Assembly: GCF_028767025.1 (NCBI RefSeq)
Contig: NZ_JAJQXX010000006.1
Location: 62,001-126,000 of the forward strand
Source: Blautia sp. XA-2221
GTDB taxonomy: Bacteria; Bacillota; Clostridia; Lachnospirales; Lachnospiraceae
Reading direction: 5' to 3'
DNA: 64,000 nt
Shown here: positions 7,957-16,400 of the stretch, piece after piece
Position numbering within the stretch: the stretch's first letter is position 1
Layout: the number at the start of each line of letters is the position of its first letter
The notes under the pieces: generated by a model
Seen by the model: only the letters and a program-made list of their open reading frames with translations
Told to the model about the DNA's origin: nothing
Databases searched by the model: none
Position numbers and translations under genes: made by a program

Positions 7957-9109
7957 CAGAATCAAGGCAGTAGTATCCCTGGATGCTGTTGCGCATAATT
8001 TTGGAGAAATGAAAAAAAATATCGCAAAAGGCACAAAGATTATTGCTGTGATCAAGGCGGACGGATATGGACATGGAGCAGAAGCGATTGCCCGTCTGGT
8101 CCACGGTTACAGTTATATCTGGGGATTTGCGGTGGCTACTGCCGAGGAGGCTCTTCAGCTTCGTGCCTTTGGTGTAACAAAACCAATACTGATTCTGGGA
8201 ATCGTATTTGAGGAATATTTTCCTGATATGGTGGAACAGGAGATCCGGCTGACTGTCAGTGAATATTCCATGGCAGAACAACTGTCAGAGGAAGCTGTCC
8301 GTCAGGAAAAAACAGTACATATCCATATTGGACTTGACACAGGAATGAGCAGGATTGGATTTGCTGACACCGAAGAAAGTGTTCAGGAAATCAAAAAAAT
8401 TACAGAACTGCCCAATGTAGAGGTAGAGGGACTGTTCACCCATTTTGCCAGAGCAGACGAAACAGATATTTCTTCAGCTGAAAAACAGCTGGAGCGTTAT
8501 GTGGCTTTTGAAAGGCTGCTTTACAAAAATGGAATTAGAATTCCCATGAAACACTGTTCCAACAGCGCCGGTATTATCCGTATGCCAAAAGCAAACATGG
8601 ATGCTGTCCGTGCCGGGATCACCATTTATGGGATTTATCCTTCCACAGAGGTGGAACGGGACATTGTAAAACTTCTTCCTGCCATGGAGCTGAAAAGTCA
8701 TGTAAGTTATGTTAAGGAACTGAAGGCAGGGACTTCGGTCAGCTACGGGGGAACCTTCACGGCACAAAAAAACATGAAGGTTGCCACCATACCTGCAGGC
8801 TATGCAGACGGCTATCCCAGAAGTCTTTCCAACAAAGGCTGGGTTCTGATCCATGGAAAAAAAGCTCCTGTTATCGGACGGATCTGTATGGATCAGTTTA
8901 TGGTGGACGTAACAGAAATACCTGAGGTGCAGACAGGAGATGAGGTAACACTTGCAGGAAAAGACGGAGATGAGGTTCTCAGTCTGGAAACTCTTGGAGA
9001 TTTATCAGGACGATTCTCCTATGAATTTGCCTGTGATATTGGAAAACGGGTACCACGAATCTACATAAAGAACGGAAAGAAATGGGGAGAGCTGACCTTC
9101 TTTGAATAG
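7943..9109 (+). CDS. alr: Alanine racemase
   Basis: This PLP enzyme interconverts L- and D-alanine for peptidoglycan. AVIKADGYGHG holds the PLP lysine (Lys38). The second catalytic base is Tyr268 in SVSYGGTF, and GRICMDQFMVDV is the conserved C-terminal signature. The 388 residues comprise an N-terminal TIM barrel and a C-terminal beta domain. The start lies 14 bp inside nnr, preceded by TACGGAGGACGAC. A MazF-type gene follows, the alr-ndoA neighbourhood known from Bacillus, but without the antitoxin gene. Confidence 0.97.
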   Translation: MRKYDRIKAVVSLDAVAHNFGEMKKNIAKGTKIIAVIKADGYGHGAEAIARLVHGYSYIWGFAVATAEEALQLRAFGVTKPILILGIVFEEYFPDMVEQEIRLTVSEYSMAEQLSEEAVRQEKTVHIHIGLDTGMSRIGFADTEESVQEIKKITELPNVEVEGLFTHFARADETDISSAEKQLERYVAFERLLYKNGIRIPMKHCSNSAGIIRMPKANMDAVRAGITIYGIYPSTEVERDIVKLLPAMELKSHVSYVKELKAGTSVSYGGTFTAQKNMKVATIPAGYADGYPRSLSNKGWVLIHGKKAPVIGRICMDQFMVDVTEIPEVQTGDEVTLAGKDGDEVLSLETLGDLSGRFSYEFACDIGKRVPRIYIKNGKKWGELTFFE

Positions 9110-9120
9110 GTAAAGGCGGC

Positions 9121-9169
9121 AAAAACTGGAAATACCACGCATGTATACACAAGAAAAAACTGGAAATAC
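9121..9169 (+). repeat. Two direct copies of a 15-bp repeat upstream of mazF
   Basis: AAAAACTGGAAATAC occurs at 9121-9135 and again at 9155-9169, a 34-bp period. The copies fill most of the 97-bp alr-mazF gap. They may be a regulatory site or a small duplication. Confidence 0.6.
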
Positions 9170-9206
9170 TGATTGGTAGAGAAAACAGAATCGGAGTGTG
9201 AATTGT

Positions 9207-9554
9207 GTGGTAATAAAAAGAGGGGATATTTTTTATGCAGATTTAAGACCTGTAGTGGGAAGTGAACAGGGTGGAGTCCGTCCTGTTCTGATCATACAGA
9301 ATGATGTGGGAAACCGGCACAGCCCGACGGTGATCTGTGCGGCCATTACATCAAAAATGAACAAGGCAAAACTTCCTACACATATTGAAATTGATGCTTC
9401 TGCCTACGGAATTGAAAAAGATTCCGTGATCCTTCTGGAACAATTAAGGACCATTGATAAAAGAAGGCTGAAAGATAAGGTATGTCATCTGGATCAGTGT
9501 ATGCTTGACCGTGTGAACCATGCACTGGAGATCAGTCTGGAGCTGAGTTTCTGA
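9207..9554 (+). CDS. ndoA: MazF/NdoA-type endoribonuclease toxin (PemK family)
   Basis: This is a sequence-specific mRNA interferase of the PemK/MazF fold. The sequence follows B. subtilis NdoA closely: [32 protein letters not shown] with the conserved Gly-Gly-Val-Arg loop, AAITS with the catalytic Thr, and [19 protein letters not shown] chose GTG 9207 because CGGAG (9192-9196) is then 10 bases upstream and the N-terminus matches the family. An in-frame GTG at 9198 would sit directly on that ribosome site. Length is 115 aa. The usual partner (NdoAI/MazE) is absent: only 97 bp separate this gene from alr. Confidence 0.92.
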   Translation: MVIKRGDIFYADLRPVVGSEQGGVRPVLIIQNDVGNRHSPTVICAAITSKMNKAKLPTHIEIDASAYGIEKDSVILLEQLRTIDKRRLKDKVCHLDQCMLDRVNHALEISLELSF

Positions 9555-9594
9555 GACTTTTTGTGGGGCAGAGCAAAAGATGCCACGGTTTATT

Positions 9595-9626
9595 CTGTTC
9601 ACAACGGGACAGCACTCTGTGAACAG
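9595..9626 (+). other. Inverted repeat downstream of mazF
   Basis: CTGTTCACA pairs perfectly with TGTGAACAG (9 bp, 14-base loop). No T-run follows directly, so it is a poor intrinsic terminator. It could be an RNA-stabilising or regulatory hairpin. Confidence 0.4.
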
Positions 9627-9657
9627 TAAGCAAAAAATACTTTTTGGACGGGGATTC

Positions 9658-9686
9658 TTGACGAACAGCAGGGAAAGTGCTATATT
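9658..9686 (+). promoter_or_regulatory. Sigma-A-type promoter of the CNNM-yebC unit
   Basis: TTGACG (9658-9663) and TATATT (9681-9686) are separated by 17 bp, about 80 bp before the next start codon. Confidence 0.65.
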
Positions 9687-9767
9687 TTAGCAGTGATTAT
9701 GCTGTTCTGCAGGAAATTTTCGGGGAAATACACTGTAAGTACAGCCAGTTAAGAAAGGAAATACAAA

Positions 9768-11129
9768 ATGGACGACGGCAGTCGATCGCCCCTGGCGGGG
9801 CTTATTGTTCTGGTGATACTGATTCTGCTGAACGGAATCCTTTATGGGTTTGCGGCAGCGGTCCGGAATCTGAACCAGAGCGAAATACAAAAAATGGCAG
9901 AGGAAGGGAACAGAAAAGCCGGATTACTGAAAAAACTTATTGATGAACCGGTAAGATATGTCAATGCCATTCCTCTGATCGTAACAGCTTCAGGAATCTT
10001 TATCGGTGTTTTTCTTGTGCCTCTATTGGCGCGGATCTCACATCGTTACATAGATCAGTTTCCGGCTCTGGTACTGATTTCGATTCTCTGTGTTGTGCTT
10101 CTTGCCTCTTTCGGCATTCTGATGTTCCGAAGGATCGGTGATTACCGTTCCAGACAATATGCGTTCCGCTATGTGCGGCTTGTCAGCGTGGTAGTAACAG
10201 TGATGTGGCCTTTTACTTTGGCAGTTACCTGGCTTGCGCGTATTACCGCAGGTGTTTTTGGCGTTGCGCTTGGAGAACAGCAGGAAGCTGTTACAGAGGA
10301 AGAAATAATTTCTATTGTGGATGAAGCCCATGAGCAGGGCGTTATAGAAAAAAATGAAGCAGAGATGATCCAGAATATCATTTCTTTTAATGATATTAAG
10401 GCCGGTGACATTATGACACATAGAACCGGAGTGGTGGCTTTCGATCAGGAAAGATTTCTGAAAGACGTCATAGATGAGATGCTGGAAGAGGGAAATTCCA
10501 GATATCCTGTCTATGAGGATGATATGGATAATATCAGAGGATTGATTCATTATAAAGATGCTCTCAAATTTATGACTCAGAATTCCTGGGCAAGATTTAA
10601 ACCTCTCAGAGAGCTTCCGGGACTGATCCGAAAGGCAGATTTTGTACCGGAAACAGGGAGCATCAGCAATATTTTCCGCACCATGCAGGTAAAGCAGGCG
10701 CATATGGCAGTGGTGGTGGACGAGTACGGTCAGACGGCCGGAGTGATCACTATGGAAGATATTCTGGAGGAAATCGTAGGAGAAATCCTTGATGAATATG
10801 ATGAGGATGAGGATGTTGCTATCCGGACTCAGACAGATAACAGCGTTCTGATCGATGGTTTTGCAGAGCTGGAGGATGTTGAGGAGGAGCTGGGGATCAG
10901 TTTTGGTGAGGTTGAAGTGACCACACTGAACGGACTTCTCACAGAGCTTCTGGGGCACATTCCCACAGAGGAAGATCTGGATCATGAGATTGTTGCAAAC
11001 GGTTACCGCTTTAAGATTCTGTCTCTTGGAAACAGGACAATAGGAAAGGTGCGGGCCGAAAAAATAAATGACAAGAACACAAAAGGAGAAAGTGAGTTAT
11101 GTCAGGACATTCAAAATTCGCAAACATAA
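9768..11129 (+). CDS. CNNM/CorC family membrane protein (hemolysin-like, CBS-pair)
   Basis: The protein belongs to the CNNM/CorC group, linked to magnesium and cobalt efflux or homeostasis; most members are uncharacterised. Residues about 1-170 form a DUF21/CNNM transmembrane domain with hydrophobic stretches around 10-25, 67-90, 96-115 and 140-165. Residues about 215-335 are a tandem CBS pair that binds adenine nucleotides in homologues ([12 protein letters not shown], then [26 protein letters not shown]). The C-terminal CorC_HlyC domain runs from about 350 to 435. AAGAAAGGAAA precedes the ATG. Its last 31 bp overlap yebC, suggesting cotranscription. Confidence 0.9.
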   Translation: MDDGSRSPLAGLIVLVILILLNGILYGFAAAVRNLNQSEIQKMAEEGNRKAGLLKKLIDEPVRYVNAIPLIVTASGIFIGVFLVPLLARISHRYIDQFPALVLISILCVVLLASFGILMFRRIGDYRSRQYAFRYVRLVSVVVTVMWPFTLAVTWLARITAGVFGVALGEQQEAVTEEEIISIVDEAHEQGVIEKNEAEMIQNIISFNDIKAGDIMTHRTGVVAFDQERFLKDVIDEMLEEGNSRYPVYEDDMDNIRGLIHYKDALKFMTQNSWARFKPLRELPGLIRKADFVPETGSISNIFRTMQVKQAHMAVVVDEYGQTAGVITMEDILEEIVGEILDEYDEDEDVAIRTQTDNSVLIDGFAELEDVEEELGISFGEVEVTTLNGLLTELLGHIPTEEDLDHEIVANGYRFKILSLGNRTIGKVRAEKINDKNTKGESELCQDIQNSQT

Positions 11130-11827
11130 AGCATAAAAAGGAGAAAAACGACGCAAAAAAAGGTAAAATCTTTACTGTGATCGGACGAGAGATCGTTATG
11201 GCTGTCAAAGCCGGAGGACCGGATCCGAACAATAACAGCAAGCTCCGCGATGTGATCGCAAAGGCAAAAGCAAACAATATGCCAAATGATACCATTGAGC
11301 GAGGTATCAAAAAAGCAGCAGGCGCAGAGGCTGCAGACAACTATGAACGTGCTACATACGAGGGATATGGTCCAAACGGTGTTGCTATTATCGTAGAAAC
11401 TCTGACTGACAATAAAAACCGTACTGCCAGCAATGTAAGAAATGCTTTTACAAAAGGTTATGGAAGTATCGGAACACAGGGATGCGTTTCCTTTATGTTT
11501 GATCAGAAGGGACAGATCATCATTGACAAAGAAGAGTGCGAGATGGACGCAGATGAGCTGATGATGGTTGCACTTGATGCAGGCGCAGAGGATTTCAGCG
11601 AGGAAGAGGAAAGCTTTGAAGTGATCACAGCTCCGGATGATTTCAGTGCGGTAAGAGAGGCTCTTGAAGCTGCCGGAGTTCCTATGCTGGAAGCGCAGGT
11701 TGCCATGGTTCCACAGACTTATGTAGAGCTTACAGATGAAAAAGATATCAAAAACATTCAGAAAACTCTTGATCTTCTTGATGAGGATGATGACGTCACT
11801 GACGTATGGCACAACTGGGATGAATAA
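11099..11827 (+). CDS. yebC: YebC/PmpR family regulatory protein
   Basis: The 242 residues cover the full family length. The start motif [17 protein letters not shown] and the internal [20 protein letters not shown] are diagnostic. YebC-family proteins were described as transcriptional regulators, and more recent work links them to translation at proline-rich stretches. The role here is not fixed by sequence. The gene starts inside the CNNM gene behind AAGGAGAAAG and ends at a strong terminator. Confidence 0.95.
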   Translation: MSGHSKFANIKHKKEKNDAKKGKIFTVIGREIVMAVKAGGPDPNNNSKLRDVIAKAKANNMPNDTIERGIKKAAGAEAADNYERATYEGYGPNGVAIIVETLTDNKNRTASNVRNAFTKGYGSIGTQGCVSFMFDQKGQIIIDKEECEMDADELMMVALDAGAEDFSEEEESFEVITAPDDFSAVREALEAAGVPMLEAQVAMVPQTYVELTDEKDIKNIQKTLDLLDEDDDVTDVWHNWDE

Positions 11828-11835
11828 TTGAGAAT

Positions 11836-11880
11836 AGCCCTCAGGCCCTTGCAAACAGGGGATTTGAGGGCTGTTTTTAT
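11836..11880 (+). terminator. Terminator after yebC
   Basis: AGCCCTCA pairs with TGAGGGCT (8 bp). An inner CCC/GGG pairing extends the stem, and GTTTTTA follows. Confidence 0.85.
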
Positions 11881-11937
11881 GTAATTTCCGTGATGCTTTT
11901 TGTGTAAAAAAGCGCTCCAGTGATGCTATACTTATAG

Positions 11938-12066
11938 TTTAAAGAAGTTGGCTTTACAGAAAAATTCTATATTACATGTACAGCATATCACCCTAAAAAA
12001 TATAAACAGGGAGGTTATATTTATGCTGTCAGGGCAGGCTCTAAAAAATTTGTAAAAATTGATTAA
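11938..12066 (+). pseudogene. 42-codon open segment without start, possible toxin C-terminus remnant
   Basis: Between yebC and the SUKH-3 gene an open frame begins right after a TAG and ends at TAA 12064-12066. It has no initiation codon. It encodes FKEVGFTEKFYITCTAY, then HPKKYKQGGYIYAVRAGSKK, then FVKID. The basic, Gly/Tyr-rich end looks like the tail of a real protein, not random translation. It sits 42 bp before a SUKH-3 immunity gene, where the C-terminal toxin domain of a polymorphic toxin is normally found. I infer a deletion remnant of such a toxin. No family can be named. An extended -10 (TGCTATACT, about 11922-11930) lies just upstream. Confidence 0.35.
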
Positions 12067-12108
12067 TTTTTTAGACAATGATGTATATTTTGCAGAACAG
12101 GAAAACGT

Positions 12109-12558
12109 ATGAGAATAGAGAAAAAGGTAGAGAGAATTTCAGAACAATCAGGATATGAAGAAAATAGAAGTACAGATATTTCGGAAATATTAAAATTATA
12201 TGATGAGTATGGATATATTTATAACGAGAAACAGAAACATTTTATGGAGAGATATGCGTATTTAGAAATCAGATACAATCATCCAATTTGGAATCAGGAG
12301 ATAAGTCTTCGTTTGAATCCAATAGAAGCTCAAAAGACTATTGAAATGAATATGGTGTGTGAATATGAAGAATTTCTTGATGATAAGTTGTTGATTATTG
12401 GAGATATTGAGCGAGATAATATGACTTTATTTCTCTCGAAAAAAGGGATTTTTTATTCATGTTTTGATGATTGCATTATAAAATGGGGAGAATGCTTTGA
12501 GAAAGTAGTTTCTATGTTGGTGAATGGTAGAAAAGGAAAATTGATCATTATGGACTAA
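12109..12558 (+). CDS. SUKH-3-like immunity protein (orphan)
   Basis: This 149-residue acidic, soluble protein has markedly AT-rich codons compared with its neighbours. The C-terminal half has the SUKH-3 pattern: a short strand pair followed by IIKWGECFEKVVSMLVNGRK, where the family shows a 'G-S-hydrophobic' helix ending in GRK/GxK. SUKH proteins neutralise the toxin tips of polymorphic secreted toxins. The assignment rests on pattern memory, not on a search. AGGAAAACGT precedes the ATG. No complete toxin gene is present; only a short possible remnant lies upstream. It therefore looks like an orphan immunity gene retained for defence against neighbours, or a leftover. Confidence 0.6.
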   Translation: MRIEKKVERISEQSGYEENRSTDISEILKLYDEYGYIYNEKQKHFMERYAYLEIRYNHPIWNQEISLRLNPIEAQKTIEMNMVCEYEEFLDDKLLIIGDIERDNMTLFLSKKGIFYSCFDDCIIKWGECFEKVVSMLVNGRKGKLIIMD

Positions 12559-13053
12559 CAGTTCTATGGCAAGTGCGTAAGCTTTGGGTGACTATGAATT
12601 TATCACTTTATTATTAATGATAGCAGATAGATGTTCCTGAGTTTTCACAGTTCTGTCTACAGAACGCACAATCCTCCTTATTGCTGACAGGCAACTTTTT
12701 CTGCGGAAAACAGAGCTGGAATATTGATGATTCGGCATCAATAAATAAAGAATAAAAACTTATATTTTACACATAATATCTTCATGAAAGATGGTTTTGT
12801 AGGAATATTACAGGCAAAGAGCATGATTTAAGCTGAGATTGTAAAATTAAGAATGGGGTTAAGTAGTAAATGAATCGGTGAAAGATATTTTGCCTGAGAA
12901 GAATATTATCCCGTATAAGAGCAGATACACAAGCGGACATGCTCATAGTTAAGACTGTAATATTAAAAACCAGATTTATTATGTCATGAAAAAGTTAAAA
13001 TTACTTTTGTGATTATTTGTGCCGCAGGGAAAAGACGGCAGAATGGAGGTATT
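12559..13053 (+). other. AT-rich gap of about 500 bp with gene debris and two perfect dyads
   Basis: No intact gene is visible. A perfect dyad GTTCTGT-CT-ACAGAAC lies at 12650-12665 and a perfect hairpin ATTGATG/CATCAAT at 12723-12742. An open segment near 12870-12950 reads VNESVKDILPEKNIIPYKSR then YTSGHAHS-stop, with no start codon. It looks like the tail of a lost gene. Composition matches the SUKH-3 gene, so the whole 11.9-13.05 kb stretch reads as one decayed accessory islet. Confidence 0.45.
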
Positions 13054-13968
13054 ATGTCCGAAAAAAGAAGGCTGCAAAGGATAAATTATAACCAGGAGGC
13101 TGTGTCAGCGCCGGGCTATGAGAGAAAAGAAAACAGACACCCAGAGGAAAAATCTCTGAATCAGACAAATATAAGAAAAAAGAAGAATCCGGTAAAGGAA
13201 ATGATTTCCGGATCAGAGGGAAATGGAGAATTACAGGAAAACGCTGATTTTAAGACAGAGGGTACTGGCTACGAGCAGGAAAAACTGGAAAATCAGGACA
13301 GAAAAAATCAGCAGATAAAGGAAATGGGTCAGATAACTCTGGATAAAAATTCACGAAAATATCATGTAGAGCTTCTTACGATCATTGGAGAGGTGGAAGG
13401 GCATGAATCAGCGTCTTCTCAGAGCAAAACTACAAAATACGAGCATGTACTTCCAAAGCTGGCTCTTGTGGAGGATGATGAAGATGTGGATGGCCTTCTG
13501 ATTCTTTTAAACACAGTGGGTGGTGATGTGGAAGCAGGGCTTGCCATTGCCGAGATGATTGCATCTTTAAGTATTCCTACAGTTTCTCTTGTTCTGGGAG
13601 GCAGCCATTCTATTGGTGTTCCTATGGCTGTATCAGCGGACTATTCTTTTGTTGTGCCAAGCGCTACCATGGTAATCCATCCGGTGCGTTCCAGTGGAAT
13701 GTTCATCGGTGTTGCGCAGACTTACCGGAATATGGAAAAAATCCAGGATCGGATCACAGGCTTTATTGCTTCTCATTCCCGCACATCCCAGAAACGTCTG
13801 GAAGAACTGATGCTGGATACTACACAACTTGTAAAAGATGTAGGGACTATGCTGGAAGGCAGGGAAGCCGTAGAAGAGGGGCTGATCGATGAAGTGGGAG
13901 GAATGAAAGAAGCTCTTGCCAAACTGTATGAACTGATTGATCTTCAGAAAGCAGACAAAAAAATGTAG
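13054..13968 (+). CDS. ClpP-superfamily serine protease, TepA-like
   Basis: The C-terminal 200 residues form a ClpP/crotonase-like fold close to Bacillus TepA (translocation-enhancing protein). GGSHSIGVPMAVSAD holds the expected nucleophile Ser, VIHPVRSSG the catalytic His, and ELMLDTTQ the likely Asp. The first 100 residues are charged, low-complexity and rich in E, K, N and Q, longer than in B. subtilis TepA. No signal peptide is present, so the protease should be cytoplasmic. I start at ATG 13054, 5 bases after ATGGAGG. An in-frame GTG at 13009 has no ribosome site. In Bacillus tepA adjoins spoIIIE; here the FtsK/SpoIIIE gene is 7 kb downstream. Confidence 0.85.
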   Translation: MSEKRRLQRINYNQEAVSAPGYERKENRHPEEKSLNQTNIRKKKNPVKEMISGSEGNGELQENADFKTEGTGYEQEKLENQDRKNQQIKEMGQITLDKNSRKYHVELLTIIGEVEGHESASSQSKTTKYEHVLPKLALVEDDEDVDGLLILLNTVGGDVEAGLAIAEMIASLSIPTVSLVLGGSHSIGVPMAVSADYSFVVPSATMVIHPVRSSGMFIGVAQTYRNMEKIQDRITGFIASHSRTSQKRLEELMLDTTQLVKDVGTMLEGREAVEEGLIDEVGGMKEALAKLYELIDLQKADKKM

Positions 13969-13979
13969 TTCCAAAAAGT

Positions 13980-13997
13980 TAGTCACATTATTAACAA
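13980..13997. promoter_or_regulatory. Candidate Rex operator upstream of the Stn-like operon
   Basis: TAGTCACATTATTAACAA is compared with the clostridial Rex consensus TTGTTAANNNNTTAACAA. The right half-site matches 7 of 7 and the left 4 of 7, with the correct 4-bp spacing. It lies 27 bp upstream of the -35 box of the operon promoter. Confidence 0.5.
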
Positions 13998-14024
13998 TTT
14001 ATGAAAAATCATGTACTTTTTCCT

Positions 14025-14052
14025 TTGACTGTCCCTTCTTTTGTGATATAAT
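14025..14052 (+). promoter_or_regulatory. Sigma-A-type promoter of the Stn-like operon
   Basis: TTGACT (14025-14030) and a perfect TATAAT (14047-14052) are separated by 16 bp, 54 bp before the first start codon. Confidence 0.8.
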
Positions 14053-14106
14053 GCTAAGGAATGAGTAGTGATGTTTAAAATAATTTCTACAGGAGGGACA
14101 AATCAT

Positions 14107-14619
14107 ATGAGCAATACGTGTGGATGTCAGAACAGCGGAAACGCGGATTTCGCTGAGTTGGCTCCGGTGCTTGAAAAATATGCAAAGGTGCCGGGAAGCC
14201 TGATTACCATTCTTCAGCAGACTCAGGATATCTATGGGTATCTTTCCATGGATGCGATTAATTATATCGCAGAAAGAACAGGGATCATGCCTGCTAAAAT
14301 TTACGGTGTGGCTACGTTCTATGCACAGTTCCGCTTACAGCCGATCGGAAAGTATCTGATCATGCTCTGTAAAGGTACAGCCTGTCATGTAAATGGTTCT
14401 GACATGATCGAGGAAGCTGTCTGTGAACATCTTGGAATCAAAGACGGAGAGACAACAGAGGATGGTCTGTTTACATTAAACAATGTGGCCTGTCTTGGCT
14501 GCTGTTCTCTTGCGCCGGTCATGATGGTAAAATCAGCAGACGGTGAGGAAACATTCGGAAACCTGACAAAATCTTCTGTTAAGAAGATTCTTGACGATTA
14601 TAAAGCAAAGAACGCATAG
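14107..14619 (+). CDS. NuoE-like [2Fe-2S] subunit of an electron-bifurcating oxidoreductase (StnC/HydC-like)
   Basis: This thioredoxin-fold subunit carries one [2Fe-2S] cluster next to the flavin subunit. The ligands form the NuoE pattern: Cys88 and Cys93 (C-X4-C in CKGTACHVNG), then Cys129 and Cys133 (C-X3-C in CLGCCSLAP). The N-terminal helical part has GSLITILQQTQDIYGYLS and ATFYAQFRLQPIGK. I start at ATG 14107 behind ACAGGAGGG. An in-frame ATG at 14068 lacks a ribosome site. Length is 170 aa. It is the first gene of a three-gene operon, 11 bp from the next. In HydABC, Nuo and Stn complexes this subunit accompanies the NADH-oxidising flavoprotein. Confidence 0.92.
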   Translation: MSNTCGCQNSGNADFAELAPVLEKYAKVPGSLITILQQTQDIYGYLSMDAINYIAERTGIMPAKIYGVATFYAQFRLQPIGKYLIMLCKGTACHVNGSDMIEEAVCEHLGIKDGETTEDGLFTLNNVACLGCCSLAPVMMVKSADGEETFGNLTKSSVKKILDDYKAKNA

Positions 14620-14630
14620 GAGGTAGAAAT

Positions 14631-16385
14631 ATGAAAGTTGTTGTAGGACAGGGCAGCTGTGGTATTGCTACCGGAGCTAAGAAGACCTCTGATGAGTTCC
14701 AGCGTATCGTAGCAGAAAAAAATCTTACAAATGTTGTTATTGATAAGACAGGATGTATCGGTACCTGTTATCTGGAGCCTATCGTTGATGTATATAATGA
14801 CGAAGGCACTCTGGAAGCAAGATATGTTAAATGCACTACAGATAAAGTCGAAAAAATCGTAGAGGAGCATCTGATGGGCGGTAAGCCGGTAGAGGAATAT
14901 GTGATTCCTGCAGAGGATGAGGCGTTCCTTTCCCAGCAGCAGAGAATTGTTCTCCGCAACTGTGGTCAGATCAATCCGGAAAAAATTGAAGAATACATAG
15001 CAGCAGGCGGTTATGAAGCTGCACGTAAAGTTATTACATCCATGACTCCTGATGAGGTTATCGAGGAAATCAAGATTTCCGGACTTCGCGGACGTGGTGG
15101 CGCCGGCTTCCCTACATGGTTTAAATGGAATGCGATCAAATCCAACAAGGGCGCACAGAAGTATATGGTATGTAACGCAGATGAGGGTGATCCGGGTGCA
15201 TTTATGGACCGTTCCGTTCTGGAAGGCGATCCACACTCTCTGCTGGAAGGTATGATCATCGGCGGTTTTGCCGCAGGCGCTACCGAAGGTATCATTTACT
15301 GCCGTGCTGAGTATCCTCTGGCAATCGCGCGTCTTGAGATCGCTATGGCACAGGCTAGAGAGAAAGGATATTTGGGCAAGAATCTGTTTGGAACAGGTTT
15401 TGATTTCGATATCCGTATCAAAGCAGGCGCAGGTGCCTTTGTATGTGGTGAGGAAACTGCTCTTATCGCTTCTCTTGAAGGCGAGAGAGGTATGCCGCGT
15501 CTGAAACCTCCGTTCCCGGCAGCAAAAGGCTACTGGAAGCTTCCTACCAATATCAATAACGTGGAAACTTATGCAAACGTTGCGTGGATCATTGCCAACG
15601 GCGGACAGGCCTTTGCGGACAGAGGCGCTGAAAAATCCAAAGGCTCCAAGGTATTTGCTCTTGCAGGAAAGATCAAGAAAGGCGGCCTTGTTGAAGTTCC
15701 GATGGGTATGTCTCTCCGCGAGGTTATCTACAATATTGGCGGTGGAATCAAAAATGACAAAGAGTTCAAAGCTGTTCAGATGGGTGGTCCCTCCGGCGGA
15801 TGTATCCCGGCAGAATTGATCGACACTCCTGTTACCTATGAAGATATCAATAAGACAGGTGCTATCGTTGGTTCCGGCGGTATGATCGTAATGGACGAAG
15901 ATACCTGTATGGTAGACATGGCGCGTTTCTTCCTTGACTTTACCAAGAAAGAATCCTGCGGTAAATGTAACTACTGCCGTATCGGTACCAAGAGAATGCT
16001 TGAGATTCTTGAGAGAATCACAAAAGGCGAAGGAAAAGACGGAGATATCGAGCTTCTGGAAGAACTGGCAGAAAAGATCAAGGACGGCGCTATGTGCGGA
16101 CTTGGACAGACTGCTCCGAACCCGGTACTTACCACTCTGAAATATTTCCGCAACGAATATGAGGATCATATTTATAATCATAAATGTACTGCAAAATCCT
16201 GTAAGGCTCTTATTCACTACGAGATTACAGAGGACTGCAAGGGCTGTACAGCCTGTGCAAGACACTGCCCGGTTGGCGCTATCAGCGGTGAGAAAAAACA
16301 GCAGCATAAAATTGATCCTGCTGTATGTATTAAGTGCGGCAAGTGTGAAGAATCCTGTAAATTTGGCGCAGTAAAGAGAGTTTAA
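14631..16385 (+). CDS. NuoF-like NAD(H)/FMN subunit (StnB/HydB-like)
   Basis: This 584-residue flavoprotein should bind FMN, NAD(H) and several Fe-S clusters, and in bifurcating complexes it hosts the bifurcating flavin. Domains in order: an N-terminal thioredoxin-like [2Fe-2S] domain (Cys10, Cys42, Cys46), the NuoF core with GRGGAGFPTWFKWNA and CNADEGDPGAFMDR, then CGEETALIASLEGERG. An SLBB domain follows, then the N3-type cluster ESCGKCNYCRIGTKRM. Two C-terminal [4Fe-4S] clusters are in CKGCTACARHCP and CIKCGKCEESCK. This is the long HydB form, not respiratory NuoF. AGGAGGTAGAAAT precedes the ATG. It is followed after 15 bp by the large subunit. Confidence 0.95.
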   Translation: MKVVVGQGSCGIATGAKKTSDEFQRIVAEKNLTNVVIDKTGCIGTCYLEPIVDVYNDEGTLEARYVKCTTDKVEKIVEEHLMGGKPVEEYVIPAEDEAFLSQQQRIVLRNCGQINPEKIEEYIAAGGYEAARKVITSMTPDEVIEEIKISGLRGRGGAGFPTWFKWNAIKSNKGAQKYMVCNADEGDPGAFMDRSVLEGDPHSLLEGMIIGGFAAGATEGIIYCRAEYPLAIARLEIAMAQAREKGYLGKNLFGTGFDFDIRIKAGAGAFVCGEETALIASLEGERGMPRLKPPFPAAKGYWKLPTNINNVETYANVAWIIANGGQAFADRGAEKSKGSKVFALAGKIKKGGLVEVPMGMSLREVIYNIGGGIKNDKEFKAVQMGGPSGGCIPAELIDTPVTYEDINKTGAIVGSGGMIVMDEDTCMVDMARFFLDFTKKESCGKCNYCRIGTKRMLEILERITKGEGKDGDIELLEELAEKIKDGAMCGLGQTAPNPVLTTLKYFRNEYEDHIYNHKCTAKSCKALIHYEITEDCKGCTACARHCPVGAISGEKKQQHKIDPAVCIKCGKCEESCKFGAVKRV

Positions 16386-16400
16386 TAGGAGGTGCAGACT

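Noticed and set aside
12025-12054. Tiny frame MLSGQALKNL behind GGGAGG upstream of the SUKH-3 gene
   Set aside because: It is ten codons only. The overlapping headless frame has more protein-like content, so this looks accidental.
14598-16307. 569-codon open frame antisense to the NuoF-like gene
   Set aside because: It mirrors a strongly biased coding sequence and has no ribosome site or domain motif. The + strand protein is unmistakable.
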